This document shows, in pieces, positions 52,006 through 60,544 of a stretch of 64,000 nt of DNA. Position 1 is the stretch's first letter; every line of letters starts with the position of its first letter. Source of the stretch: RUG572 sp964386385 (GTDB taxonomy: Bacteria > Verrucomicrobiota > Kiritimatiellia > RFP12 > UBA1067); contig CAYLRN010000007.1 in the NCBI GenBank assembly GCA_964386385.1, positions 1 through 64,000 of the forward strand, given 5' to 3'. The notes below the pieces were generated by a model. It was not told the origin of the DNA. It searched no databases and saw nothing but the letters and a program-made list of their open reading frames with translations. The position numbers and the translations under genes were made by a program.

Positions 52006-52034
52006 TTGATTTTTCCGCTGAAAAAGGGCATAAT
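52006..52034 (+). promoter_or_regulatory. putative promoter of the small basic protein gene
   Basis: TTGATT (52006-52011), a 17-base spacer, CATAAT (52029-52034). The predicted leader before ATG 52075 is about 34 bases. This is an AT-rich spot in a GC-rich surround. Confidence 0.55.
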
Positions 52035-52074
52035 AGAAACTCAATTTTTGTACAAGAAAGCAGAGGTTGTAGAA

Positions 52075-52293
52075 ATGGGTACAGGTCGTACACTCCGCAA
52101 GGAATCACATGTCCGTCCGTGCAAGACGCCGGCCGGGAAGGCTCGCCGCGCCAGGGCGCAGCGTCGTCGTCTGGTCAAGTTCGGCCTGGGCGAAGAGGAA
52201 GTCAGCCTGATGGGCGACGAGAACGTGCGCGTGCTCGTCCAGCGTCCCACGCTCGTCAAGAAGATGCTGGCCAGCCGGGCCGCCGCCAACTAA
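52075..52293 (+). CDS. Small basic protein, possibly ribosome-associated
   Basis: A 72-residue, strongly basic protein: MGTGRTLRKESHVRPC then KARRARAQRRRLVKFGL, and a less charged C-terminus. Size and charge recall the small basic proteins described in the PVC superphylum as ribosome-associated, but I cannot confirm membership. It has its own promoter and sits 10 bases before prmA, the ribosomal protein L11 methyltransferase, which supports a link to translation. ATG 52075 is the first start consistent with the promoter. Confidence 0.65.
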   Translation: MGTGRTLRKESHVRPCKTPAGKARRARAQRRRLVKFGLGEEEVSLMGDENVRVLVQRPTLVKKMLASRAAAN

Positions 52294-52303
52294 GGACGGT
52301 GCA

Positions 52304-53191
52304 ATGACGTTCGTGCGCTGTTCAGTGGACGAACGATACGTGAATCCCCTCTTCGAGGTCTTCGACGGAGGGGATTTCATTTTGTCGTCGTACCACGACG
52401 TGGAGGAGACCTCCACGACGATGCAGATTTTCTTCGAGGACCCGGCGGACGCCCCGCGCGCCGCCGCCGCACTTGTCGCCGCCGGCAGGATCGTCGGAGC
52501 GGAGCTCTCCCCGGAAACGGGCGATTTGCCGGACGAGGACTGGTGCTATGCCTACAGGAAGCACTTCAAGACGGAATCCATTTCCCCGCGCCTTGCCATC
52601 GTCCCGGAATGGGAGACCGCGGATTTCGTTCCCGCCCCCGGCCAGCGCGCGCTCGTGCTTGACCCGGGAATGGCGTTCGGCACGGGGCAGCACGCGACGA
52701 CACGCGCCTGCCTTGAATTCATAGACACGCTTGCCGTGCAGGACTCCGGCCGCTCGTTCCTGGACGTCGGCTGCGGTTCCGGCATTCTCTCCATCGCCGC
52801 CGCGCTCTGCGGCTTCCGCGAGGTGGCGGGCTTCGACATCGACCCAGACGCCGTGCGGAACGCCAACGAGAACGCGGAAAAGAACGGAGTGGCGGTCGAG
52901 TACGTCCGCGGCGATCTCTCGAACACGTCGCCCCTGCCGGACGTCCACAAGACCGGCGACCGCGCGTTTGACGTCGTGGCCGCGAACGTCCTTGGCCCTG
53001 TCCTCGTCAAGTTCGCAGAGGCCATCGCCTCGCTCGTCGCGCCGGACGGCTCGCTGATTCTCTCCGGCATTCTCGACGAGCAGTACCCGGAAGTGCGCGA
53101 CGCATACGGGCGGCTTGGCTTCCACGAGGTGGAGTCGAAGCTGATCGGCGAATGGCGGACGGGCCTTTTCCGCGCCGTCGGCCGCGCCTGA
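52304..53191 (+). CDS. prmA: PrmA, ribosomal protein L11 methyltransferase
   Basis: SAM-dependent enzyme that trimethylates L11. The 295-residue protein has a divergent N-terminal substrate-recognition domain, the linker LVLDPGMAFGTGQHATTRACL, SAM motif I DVGCGSGILSIAA, motif II GFDIDPDAV and VVAANVLGPVLV (in place of the usual NIL). The closing LILSGILDEQ is typical. It lies 10 bases after the small basic protein gene. Confidence 0.92.
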   Translation: MTFVRCSVDERYVNPLFEVFDGGDFILSSYHDVEETSTTMQIFFEDPADAPRAAAALVAAGRIVGAELSPETGDLPDEDWCYAYRKHFKTESISPRLAIVPEWETADFVPAPGQRALVLDPGMAFGTGQHATTRACLEFIDTLAVQDSGRSFLDVGCGSGILSIAAALCGFREVAGFDIDPDAVRNANENAEKNGVAVEYVRGDLSNTSPLPDVHKTGDRAFDVVAANVLGPVLVKFAEAIASLVAPDGSLILSGILDEQYPEVRDAYGRLGFHEVESKLIGEWRTGLFRAVGRA

Positions 53192-53211
53192 CGAACGAGC
53201 GGGCTCTGCGC

Positions 53212-55608
53212 ATGTCGTTTCTCCGGAACAGCGTCCGCCTCGCGCTTGCCCTTTTTCTCGTCGTTGCGTTTTTCGCGGGAGTCAGGCTCTCGTGGACAGG
53301 TTTTTCCGCAGGGCTTGAGTTAGACGGCGCGGACGGCCGCGTGGTGGAGTGCGTCGTCGAATCCGGCGGAAAGCGCACCGTGGAAAGCGCGTCCGTCGCC
53401 GGCGGGCGCGTGTCGTTTCGCATCCCGCTAGACGCCGAGCGCTTCCACTACGCGCTCCAGCCGCAGGACGGCGCGTATCGCCTCAGGGCGCTGACCCTCT
53501 GCGGCCTTTCGGTCTTCCCCGCCGAATGGCTTGCCGGGAACGTCGCGCCGCGCGTCTGGCTGTACTCGCCGGGCGCGCCGCTTGCGGGCGGAGCTCTTTC
53601 GCTCCATGCCGCCCCCGGCGAGAACGAGCTCGACTACCGCCGCCTTTTCGAGATGCTCCCGCGTCTCTTCCGTTTCGCCCGACTGTGCCTCGCCTCCCTT
53701 CCGCTGGCTCTCCTGCTGGCGTTCGGCCTTCTTCGGACGATTGCGCGGAACTCCGCCCGCCTTGACCGTCCGGGCGTCTTCTGCGCGGTCGCGATTGCAG
53801 TCGCTCTTGGGCTTCTGCCAAATCCCGTCCGCCCCGCCATGCCCGGCCTTGACCCTTCGTGGCAGTGGCTCGTCAACCAGGCGGCGTGGACGGGCGCATT
53901 CGGCGGCGAGGTCGTCTTCACGTACGGTCCGCTTGGCTTCCTGCTTTTCCCGCAGGCGCCGATGGCGAACGTCGTCACGGCGCTTGCGGTCAATTCGCTT
54001 TTCGCGTTCGCATGGTGCGCTCTGCTGCTGCAGACGTACAGGGCGGAGAACGGACGCGCCTGCGCGTGGCTTCTGGCGTTGTCAATGCTTTTCATCCAGT
54101 CGAACAACGAATGGCGCTGGGTCGTGCTTGGAGTCCTGTGCGTCGCTCTGCCGACGGTCTGGGATGGCGTCTCCCGAAGGCGCGAGGCTCTGTCCATGTC
54201 CGTCGGCGGCGGCGTGCTTGCCGTGGCGAGCCTGACGAAGTTCAGTTCGCTTGTGGCAGTCCTTGCAACGCAGGCGTTCTTCGCCGCTGGCCATGTTCGG
54301 AAGAACGGCCGGCGCGGGCTTGTGCCATGCGCGGTCTGGCTGGCGTCCGCCGTCTGCGCGTTCGCGCTGCTCTGCATCATGTGCTTTCCGTCGTTTGAGG
54401 CGCTCGTCGGATGGGTTCGCGGGTCGCTTGCCACGGCGAACGGCTACAACCTCTGCATGACGGCGGACAAGTCGTGGACGGAGCTTGCCCTTCCGTTCGC
54501 CGTTCTCATTTCCCTGCTGGCCGCAGTCGCCGTGCGGCGCGGATTCTCTTTGCGAGACCTCGTCTTGCCGTTTCTCTTCTCGCCGTTCCTCTTCTGCGCG
54601 ACGAAGTACGCGCTTGTCCGGCAGACGGTCCTTCCGCTCATGTACGGCTCGACCGCGCTCCTGGCCCTGGCGACGGCGCGGCGGCGGGCGTTGGCGCGGC
54701 GGGTGGCCGTCCTTTCCTGCATCTTCATCGTCGCCGGATTCGGCCTCACCGTCCCGTGGATGGCATCGGGGCTGTGGGACGGCGATTTCGCGTTCGGACT
54801 GAATCCGCGCGGCGTCGTGAGGTCCGCCATGCTTGGGCGCTGCGTCGAACGGGCCGCCGGCGAGACGGACCGGGCGGTGCGCGAAAGGGCGGACGTCCCG
54901 CCGGCGTGGCGCGAGACGGTCGGGAAGGGGAGCGTTCTGTTCGTTCCCTACGAGATGGGCCCCGCCATGGCGTCGGACACGAAGTTCAAGACCGTCTGGC
55001 TGCCGTCCGTGCAGCTCTATTCCGCCTGCCATCCATATCTCGACGGACTCAACGCCGCCCTTCTGAAAGGCTGCCGGTCGCCGGAGTGGATTGTGTGCGG
55101 ACTTGACGCGGCGTGGAGCGGACACCTTCTCGACTATCCGCAGTTCTGGGGCGAGGTTCTTCGGAGATACGAATTCGCCGATGCAGATTCGAAGTTCGCG
55201 CTGCTGCGCAGACGCGAGACGCCGCTTCCGCCCGCGCGCCGCGCCCCCGCCGCAAGGACGCTTCGCGTCAAGGCGGGGGAGTGGCTTGACTGCTCCTCTC
55301 TCGCCGGGGCGGACGTCGCCATTGGCTGGCCGCGAACGTCCCTTGGCCGCTTCTGCGCGACGTTTCTGCGCACGGCCTCGGCGTACGTCGTCGTGCGGTA
55401 CGACGACGGCGTCGAGGCGCGCATCCGCCTTCTGCCGGAGAACGCCGCCGCCGCGGCGTTTCCGCTTGACATGGTCGTCTCCGACGCCGCCGACCTTCTG
55501 GCGGCGCTGAAGGGAACGCAGCGGCATCGTCCTTCCGCCCTGCGCTTCGAGGCGTCCTCTCCATCGCATTTCGCGCCGGAGGCGATTGTGCGGCTGATGG
55601 GCGAGTGA
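53212..55608 (+). CDS. Large polytopic membrane protein, function unknown
   Basis: A 798-residue integral membrane protein. The first helix (LALALFLVVAFFAGV) is followed by a beta-rich loop of about 130 residues, then at least nine hydrophobic helices between about residues 150 and 540, and a soluble C-terminal part. The segment GLDPSWQWLVNQAAWTGAFG with VFTYGPLGFLLFP resembles GT-C-type glycosyltransferase or polymer-synthesis membrane proteins of unknown role; this is recollection of a pattern, not a match. It starts 20 bases after prmA. A repeat array follows the stop. Confidence 0.7.
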   Translation: MSFLRNSVRLALALFLVVAFFAGVRLSWTGFSAGLELDGADGRVVECVVESGGKRTVESASVAGGRVSFRIPLDAERFHYALQPQDGAYRLRALTLCGLSVFPAEWLAGNVAPRVWLYSPGAPLAGGALSLHAAPGENELDYRRLFEMLPRLFRFARLCLASLPLALLLAFGLLRTIARNSARLDRPGVFCAVAIAVALGLLPNPVRPAMPGLDPSWQWLVNQAAWTGAFGGEVVFTYGPLGFLLFPQAPMANVVTALAVNSLFAFAWCALLLQTYRAENGRACAWLLALSMLFIQSNNEWRWVVLGVLCVALPTVWDGVSRRREALSMSVGGGVLAVASLTKFSSLVAVLATQAFFAAGHVRKNGRRGLVPCAVWLASAVCAFALLCIMCFPSFEALVGWVRGSLATANGYNLCMTADKSWTELALPFAVLISLLAAVAVRRGFSLRDLVLPFLFSPFLFCATKYALVRQTVLPLMYGSTALLALATARRRALARRVAVLSCIFIVAGFGLTVPWMASGLWDGDFAFGLNPRGVVRSAMLGRCVERAAGETDRAVRERADVPPAWRETVGKGSVLFVPYEMGPAMASDTKFKTVWLPSVQLYSACHPYLDGLNAALLKGCRSPEWIVCGLDAAWSGHLLDYPQFWGEVLRRYEFADADSKFALLRRRETPLPPARRAPAARTLRVKAGEWLDCSSLAGADVAIGWPRTSLGRFCATFLRTASAYVVVRYDDGVEARIRLLPENAAAAAFPLDMVVSDAADLLAALKGTQRHRPSALRFEASSPSHFAPEAIVRLMGE

Positions 55609-55611
55609 CCA

Positions 55612-56062
55612 TGCGTCTTTCGGGATGATGCGTGTCATCACGCGCCGCCGCGGGCGAACGGCGCGACGGGACGTCGTGCCCTACCGGGGACGGCCGTTCA
55701 ATTGCCCTTTCAATCGCGACGGCGCGTGGGGACACGCGCCCTCCCCGTGAAAAGGCATGACGGTAGGGCGCGACGTCTCGTCGCGCCGCCGTGGGCGGTT
55801 GCTTTCGCTTCGTGGAGTTTTGGAGGCTTGGAGTTCTTCGTCTCCCGATTTCCGAAACTCCCAGTGGCGAAAGCAACGAGACGAGGGGATTTTTGTCTCA
55901 CGCGGTGCCGCTGGCGGGACGTCGCGCCCTACCGAATTGGCCCTTCAACCGCCTTTTCCCCCGCAGCGGCGGACGAGGACGTCCGCCCTCCCGATGAAAA
56001 GGCATGACGGTAGGGCGGGGCTTCCGCCCCGCCGCGTTGGCGGACGCGCAGGAGCGCGTCCC
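55612..56062. repeat. second hairpin array
   Basis: Hairpins lie at about 55627-55646 (decayed), 55660-55680, 55721-55740, 55767-55787, 55968-55987, 56014-56033 and 56042-56061, with the same stems, loops and CCCTACC/CCCTCCC tails as the array at 48.3 kb. A longer stem-loop sits at 55801-55874 and a deleted unit at about 55913-55928. TTAAGTGG arms are not present here. No gene is seen in this stretch. Confidence 0.85.
55801..55874. repeat. long stem-loop, copy 1
   Basis: GCTTTCGC (55801-55808) pairs with GCGAAAGC (55867-55874), and GGAGTTT (55814-55820) with AAACTCC (55855-55861), giving a broken stem. A near-identical copy lies at 57463-57536. Together with the flanking hairpin units the two copies form direct repeats of about 210 bases on either side of the BspA-like gene. 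Confidence 0.8.
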
Positions 56063-56156
56063 TCCCACAGGGGAATGATTTTTCGTGTCCGCGCAGATGG
56101 TGTTCGCGTCCTTTTGTGCTTACCCCATAGAGCCTCTCCAACCGTCCGCATCCTTC

Positions 56157-56574
56157 TTCGTCCGCACCGTAATCTCATTCGTTCGTCCTCTGCGGGAAGT
56201 GTTGCGCAATCGTTCGCTACCGCACCGTCGTCCAATCCAATCATTTGATTGCATGCCTACTAGATGCCATTTTGGGAAGTTCAATGGCAGACTGCAATGA
56301 TGGAGGCAGGATTCCACCACCCACGGATTTTTATAAGTCCGTGGGTGGTTTTAGTGCGGAGAATGGAGAATGAGGTCTTCCCTTCGTAAGATTATGATGC
56401 GGACGAAATTGCTGGCGTTGAGGTCGGAGGCTGTTTCTGTTTCATGGTGAAATCGGAGACGCGGAGAAAAGAACTCGTTTCGCAGATTGATTTCGTCCGC
56501 ACCGTAATCTCATGAATGCCGCTTCGCCGTCCTCCCTTCTTGTGTCATGAGATTACGGTGCGGACGAATTGCTA
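56157..56574. repeat. cluster of a 22-24 base inverted repeat
   Basis: TTCGTCCGCACCGTAATCTC occurs at 56157 and 56492; its inverse, GAGATTACGGTGCGGACGAA, occurs at 56549-56568, with a diverged inverse at 56389-56408. The pair 56492-56515 / 56545-56568 is a perfect 24-bp inverted repeat around a 29-base loop. The stretch 56080-56590 is AT-richer than its surroundings and holds no gene I can support; it may be the remains of a mobile element. Confidence 0.8.
56316..56352 (+). terminator. strong terminator-like hairpin
   Basis: ACCACCCACGGA (56316-56327) pairs perfectly with TCCGTGGGTGGT (56338-56349) around a TTTTTATAAG loop, followed by TTTA. It has the shape of an intrinsic terminator, but no gene on the plus strand ends nearby, so the transcript it stops is unknown. 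It could also belong to the decayed mobile element. Confidence 0.6.
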
Positions 56575-56593
56575 AACTCTTCAAAATGCCGCC

Positions 56594-56623
56594 TTGACAG
56601 GGCAAAAGAGAAAATGCTACACT
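56594..56623 (+). promoter_or_regulatory. putative promoter of the BspA-like gene
   Basis: TTGACA (56594-56599), an 18-base spacer and TACACT (56618-56623) with TG extension at 56615-56616. It lies immediately after the perfect 24-bp inverted repeat. The predicted transcription start is near 56631. Confidence 0.6.
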
Positions 56624-56659
56624 AGCCGCGTTTCATGTTCGGAAAGGCTCTGTTCGGGG

Positions 56660-57451
56660 ATGGGGAGCGATTGCCCGAAAGGGACGTTTTCGCCGTCTGG
56701 GGCGGGACTTTTGGGCAAGGCGATTTCAAGATTCAAGGGAAAGAGCAAAATGGGCATTTGGGAAGTCTTTATGTCCTTGATTTCAAGATGCAGAAAGTCG
56801 TTGCAGGCGACTGCTGCCGAGATTGACGGACGGACGTGGTCGTACTCCGTCAGCTCGAGTACGGCGTCCATAACTCGCGTCTTGCCGGGCGATGGGGAGG
56901 TCAATATACCATCAGAAGTAAATGGATACAAGGTGACGAGAATCGAATCGTCTGCGTTCCGTGGCTGTGGCGGTCTCAAGTCGGTGACTATCCCTTCGAG
57001 CGTGACGAGCATCGACAAGAAGGCGTTTCAAGCCTGTAGCGGCATAAAGTCGTTTTCAGTCGCGCACGACAATCCGATATATTCCTCCGCCAACGGGTTG
57101 CTTTTGACAAAAGACGGTACGGAGTTGATCGCCGGCGTGAACGGTGACGTGCAAATCCCCTCGGGCGTGACGAGCATCGGCGAGCGTGCGTTCTACGACT
57201 GCATCAGCCTGACGAGCGTGACGATCCCTTCGGACGTGGCGAGCATCGGCGAGTATGCGTTCTACGGCTGCATCAGCCTGACGAGCGTGACGATCCTGGG
57301 GAATGCGCCGGACATCGCAGACAGCATCCTGATTCCGTCGGACGCCGTGGTGTACGTCATGCGTGGGGCGACAGGGTGGGATGTGCAGATTCCAGGTACA
57401 TGGAAGGGATGTCGTATCGAGCATATCTCCCGAGCGGACGCCCTGGGCTGA
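56660..57451 (+). CDS. BspA-like leucine-rich repeat protein
   Basis: A protein of up to 263 residues made of BspA-type (LRR_5) repeats: GYKVTRIESSAFRGCGGLKSVTIPSSV, TSIGERAFYDCISLTSVTIP and TSIGEYAFYGCISLTSVTI. Such proteins are usually surface-exposed adhesins. The mature N-terminus AAEIDGRTWSYS would normally follow a signal peptide, but the residues before it (FMSLISRCRKSLQAT) are not hydrophobic, so the export signal looks lost or rearranged. ATG 56660 is the first in-frame start after the predicted transcription start; ATG 56750, preceded by GGGAAAGAG, is equally likely. Directly repeated DNA flanks the gene on both sides. Confidence 0.65.
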   Translation: MGSDCPKGTFSPSGAGLLGKAISRFKGKSKMGIWEVFMSLISRCRKSLQATAAEIDGRTWSYSVSSSTASITRVLPGDGEVNIPSEVNGYKVTRIESSAFRGCGGLKSVTIPSSVTSIDKKAFQACSGIKSFSVAHDNPIYSSANGLLLTKDGTELIAGVNGDVQIPSGVTSIGERAFYDCISLTSVTIPSDVASIGEYAFYGCISLTSVTILGNAPDIADSILIPSDAVVYVMRGATGWDVQIPGTWKGCRIEHISRADALG

Positions 57452-57462
57452 CAATGAGTACT

Positions 57463-57860
57463 GCTTTCGCTGTGTGGAGTTTTGGAGGCTTGGATCTCTT
57501 CGTCTCCCAAACTCCGAAACTCCCGGTGGCGAAAGCAACGGGGCGAGGGGATTTTTGTCTCACGCGCCGCTGCGGGCGAACGGCGCGACGGGACGTCGCG
57601 CCCTACCGAATTGGCCCTTCAACCGCCTTTTCCCCCGCAGCGGCGGACGAGGACGTCCGCCCTCCCGATGAAAAGGCACGATGGCAGGGCGCGACGTCTC
57701 GTCGCGCCGCCGTGGGCGATCATGTGGTTGATGGCGAATGGCCATGCGCCTCCCGATGAGACTGGCATCAGACGTTTAACCGCCTTATCTCCCAAAGCAT
57801 GAGGGCGGACGATGCCGTCCGCCCTCATGGAACTCAATCACTTGACTGCTTAACCGCCTA
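57463..57860. repeat. third hairpin array
   Basis: Contains the second copy of the long stem-loop (57463-57536), hairpin units at 57582-57602, 57642-57661 and 57688-57708, and a larger perfect stem: CATGAGGGCGGAC (57798-57810) with GTCCGCCCTCATG (57817-57829). Inverted TTAAGTGG-like units (CACTTGACTGCTTAACCGCC) end it. It fills the 445-base gap between the BspA-like gene and the convergent MFS gene; no gene is seen there. Confidence 0.85.
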
Positions 57861-57896
57861 ACAGTTTTTCCAGACGTTCGCGCCTGGAAAAACTGT
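57861..57896 (-). terminator. hairpin directly after the MFS gene
   Basis: ACAGTTTTTCCAG (57861-57873) and CTGGAAAAACTGT (57884-57896) form a perfect 13-bp stem beginning at the base next to the MFS stop codon. It contains A/T runs within the stem but has no T-run after it. A role in 3'-end formation is likely from position. Confidence 0.6.
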
Positions 57897-59177
57897 CTAT
57901 TCTGCGCGCTTCGTGACGCGCGACCCGATCAGCGCGTAGAAGAGCACGTAGGCGAAGAGTCCGATCGTGAGCCAGTAGCTGTTGAGGAAGCCGACCTTGT
58001 CCGCAATCATGCCTTGAACGGGAAGCATCAGTCCGCCGACGACCATCGTCATGAAGATGCCGGAGCCCATCGGCACGTACTTGCCAAGGCCTTCGGCCGC
58101 CATGTTGAAGATTCCGCCCCACATCACGGACGTGCAGAGGCCGCCCAGCACCATGGCGCACATCGCAAGCGGGAACTCCTTGCCGAACACCGACACCATC
58201 TTGACCGGCATGTACATCGTCGCAAGCATGAGGCCGATGCCGAGGATTGAGCAGACGGTGATCATCACGCGGGAGGAGATCTTCGCGCCGAGGGCGCTGC
58301 CGGCAAGGCGGCCCAGCATCATGCAGAACCAGTAGGCTCCGCACACGCTGCCGGCCACGACCGGGCCGACGTACGCCGGGTTCGCAACGTCGCCGATCTT
58401 CTCCGCGTTCATGTAGAGCATGGCCATGTTCGGGATGCCGCTCTCGATCGTGATGTACATGAAAATCGCAAGGGCTCCGAGCGAGAAGTGGCGGAAGGAA
58501 AGCGTCTTGGCGATGTCGCCGAAGACCGACGTGCGGTTCGCGCGCTCCTCGGCCGTCTCAAGGTGCGGTTCGGGAATTGCCGAGAAGGCGATCACGACGA
58601 ACGCAATCGCGAAGATCGCCATCGCGATGGCAAGCGCCGGGACGGCGTCGGCCACTTTCGCCTTGGCGACTTCGCCGCCGACAAGGTAGCCGAGAATCAT
58701 CGGGGAGAGCGTGGCGCCGATCGAGTTGAGCGAGCAGCCGCACTGGACGAGCTGGTTGCCCTTGTTGCCGCCGCCGCCGAGCGTGTTCAGAAGCGGGTTC
58801 ACGACGAGGTTCAGAAGGCACATCGAGAGGCCCGCCACGAACGCGCCCGTGACGTAGACGTTGAACGCGCTGCCCTTGTTGCAGTAGGCCGAGACCAGCT
58901 GGATGCCGACGCCCGCGAAGCCGACGGCCGCCGCGAGGAGCGACGTGAACTTGTAGCCCTTGCGCTTCAGGATGAGGCCGCCGGGGATGCCCATGAAGAA
59001 GTAGGCGAAGAAGTTCGCGGCGGAGCCCAGCTGCGAGGCGGTGTTCGACGCGCCGAACTGGCTCTTGAGGATCGGGCCCATCGCGCCGGCGAAGTTCGTC
59101 ACGAACGCGATCATGAAGAATAGGGCGAAGCACACGCCGATGGCGAGTGCGCTGCCCTTGGATTTGCTGTCAGACAT
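57897..59177 (-). CDS. FucP/GlcP-type MFS sugar transporter
   Basis: A 426-residue inner-membrane sugar:proton symporter of the fucose-galactose-glucose (FHS) group. The start has the family pattern ANFFAYFFMGIPGGLILKRKGYKFTSLLAA; NPLLNTLGG and QCGCSLNSIGATLSPMI also fit. About 12 hydrophobic helices are present. galK is 75 bases upstream on the same strand, so galactose is the likely substrate. It ends at a strong hairpin. Confidence 0.85.
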   Translation of the reverse strand: MSDSKSKGSALAIGVCFALFFMIAFVTNFAGAMGPILKSQFGASNTASQLGSAANFFAYFFMGIPGGLILKRKGYKFTSLLAAAVGFAGVGIQLVSAYCNKGSAFNVYVTGAFVAGLSMCLLNLVVNPLLNTLGGGGNKGNQLVQCGCSLNSIGATLSPMILGYLVGGEVAKAKVADAVPALAIAMAIFAIAFVVIAFSAIPEPHLETAEERANRTSVFGDIAKTLSFRHFSLGALAIFMYITIESGIPNMAMLYMNAEKIGDVANPAYVGPVVAGSVCGAYWFCMMLGRLAGSALGAKISSRVMITVCSILGIGLMLATMYMPVKMVSVFGKEFPLAMCAMVLGGLCTSVMWGGIFNMAAEGLGKYVPMGSGIFMTMVVGGLMLPVQGMIADKVGFLNSYWLTIGLFAYVLFYALIGSRVTKRAE

Positions 59178-59252
59178 TGAATTGGCCTTTCTTGTCGTTT
59201 GAGGATGATGTCGTGTCTTGTCGTCTTGTCAAAATGGTGATGCCGCTCGGCC

Positions 59253-60425
59253 TCACACGAGGTGCGCGCCCGCGCTGGGCTTGATCAGCGCACAGATGGG
59301 CTCGTCGCCGTAGACGGTCTTGTAGGCCGCCTTGATCTGCGCGGAGATCTTGTCCGCCGCCTCCGGCTTGACGAGCAGGCAGCAGCTGCCGCCGAAGCCG
59401 CCGCCGGAGAGGCGGGCGCCGAGCACTTCGGGAATCGCCTTGGCGGCGTCGACGATCGTGTCGAGCTCCGCGCAGGAGTTCTCGAACCAGCTGCGGCTCG
59501 ACTCGTGCGAATCGAACATGAGCGAGCCGAATGCGGCCAGGTCGCCCTTCGCCAGGAGTTCCGCGCCCATGAGGACGCGCTCGTCCTCGCCGATCGGGTG
59601 GATGGCTCGCTTGGCGGTCGTCTCCGGAAGTCCGCCGCGGTAGAGAATCCACTCAGCGCACGTGACGTCGCGAAGGTGGGTGACCGGGTGCTTCAAGACG
59701 CCGGCGAAGTACTTGGCAGCGTCCTCGCAGGCCTGACGGCGGCTTGCGTAGGCTCCGTCCACGAGCGCGTGTTTCGCGTTGGACTTGACCATCATGAACG
59801 CGACGGACGGGCCGAGGTCCACGTTCTCGAACTGGCAGTGGCGGAAGTCGCTCTTGACGAGCGCTCCCTCCTTGCCGTAGAGGGACGAGGCCTGGTCGAG
59901 GAGGCCGCACGGGCAGCCGGCGAACGTGTGCTCGGACTTCTGGCCGATCTTGGCGAGCGTCGTCCTGTCCTTCTCGATTCCGTAGACCTTGCAGAGCGCC
60001 AGGGCGGTACACATTTCAAGCGCGGCGGACGACGAGAGCCCGGCGCCGAGGGGGATGTTCCCCAGGAACATTCCCTTCCATCCGTGCTTCGCGGCGGCGG
60101 GATTGCCGTCGAAGAGCCAGTTGAACGTGCCGGTGGCATAGTTCTGCCACGTCATCTCCTTGGCCGGCTTCACGTCGGCGATGTCGAATTCGACCGTCTC
60201 CATCAGGTCGCCGGCCGTCAGCGAACACGAGGCGTCCGCCGTCGGGGCGATGGCGAAGAACGTCCCCTTGTCGATGGCCGCCGAGAAGACGTAGCCCTCG
60301 TTGTAGTCGGTGTGGTTGCCCAAGACCTCGATGCGGCCGGGTGCGTAGGCGACAGCCGCCGGCTTCATCCCGTACTTCTTCTCGAACTTTGCGACCAACT
60401 CGTCGTAGACTTCCTGGTTCTGCAT
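59253..60425 (-). CDS. galK: GalK, galactokinase
   Basis: Phosphorylates galactose to galactose-1-phosphate, first step of the Leloir pathway. The 390-residue GHMP kinase has the galactose motif GRIEVLGNHTDYNEGYVF, the ATP-binding LGAGLSSSAALE and the C-terminal LSGGGFGGSCCLLV. ATG 60425 is used because AAAGGAG lies 5 bases before it; the frame is open upstream but lies across the promoter. galT and galE are not in the window. It forms an operon with the MFS transporter. Confidence 0.94.
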   Translation of the reverse strand: MQNQEVYDELVAKFEKKYGMKPAAVAYAPGRIEVLGNHTDYNEGYVFSAAIDKGTFFAIAPTADASCSLTAGDLMETVEFDIADVKPAKEMTWQNYATGTFNWLFDGNPAAAKHGWKGMFLGNIPLGAGLSSSAALEMCTALALCKVYGIEKDRTTLAKIGQKSEHTFAGCPCGLLDQASSLYGKEGALVKSDFRHCQFENVDLGPSVAFMMVKSNAKHALVDGAYASRRQACEDAAKYFAGVLKHPVTHLRDVTCAEWILYRGGLPETTAKRAIHPIGEDERVLMGAELLAKGDLAAFGSLMFDSHESSRSWFENSCAELDTIVDAAKAIPEVLGARLSGGGFGGSCCLLVKPEAADKISAQIKAAYKTVYGDEPICALIKPSAGAHLV

Positions 60426-60462
60426 GGAAACTCCTTTTACGAACTTGACGCCTTGATTATCC

Positions 60463-60492
60463 ATTATATCGCCACGAAAGTCAAGAGGGCAA
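60463..60492 (-). promoter_or_regulatory. galK promoter
   Basis: On the minus strand: TTGCCC (60492-60487), an 18-base spacer, TATAAT (60468-60463). The predicted leader is about 31 bases and contains the AAAGGAG ribosome site. It diverges from the porin promoter about 70 bases away. Confidence 0.55.
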
Positions 60493-60528
60493 AATCGGAG
60501 TCGGCGCAAATACAGGACATCCCGGACG

Positions 60529-60537
60529 TGCTATAAT
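60529..60537 (+). promoter_or_regulatory. porin promoter giving a leaderless mRNA
   Basis: Perfect extended -10 TGCTATAAT (60529-60537), 7 bases before ATG 60545, with no room for a ribosome site. Confidence 0.6.
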
Positions 60538-60544
60538 TTCGCGC

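Noticed and set aside
56120..56320. Minus-strand 66-codon frame in the low-GC stretch, considered as a transposase remnant
   Set aside because: No transposase motif could be recognised and the terminator-like hairpin and inverted repeats run through it.
57376..57759. Several short arginine/proline-rich frames within the hairpin arrays (also near 48.3 and 55.7 kb)
   Set aside because: They arise from GC-rich hairpin repeats in every frame, lack ribosome sites and repeat the same peptide fragments.
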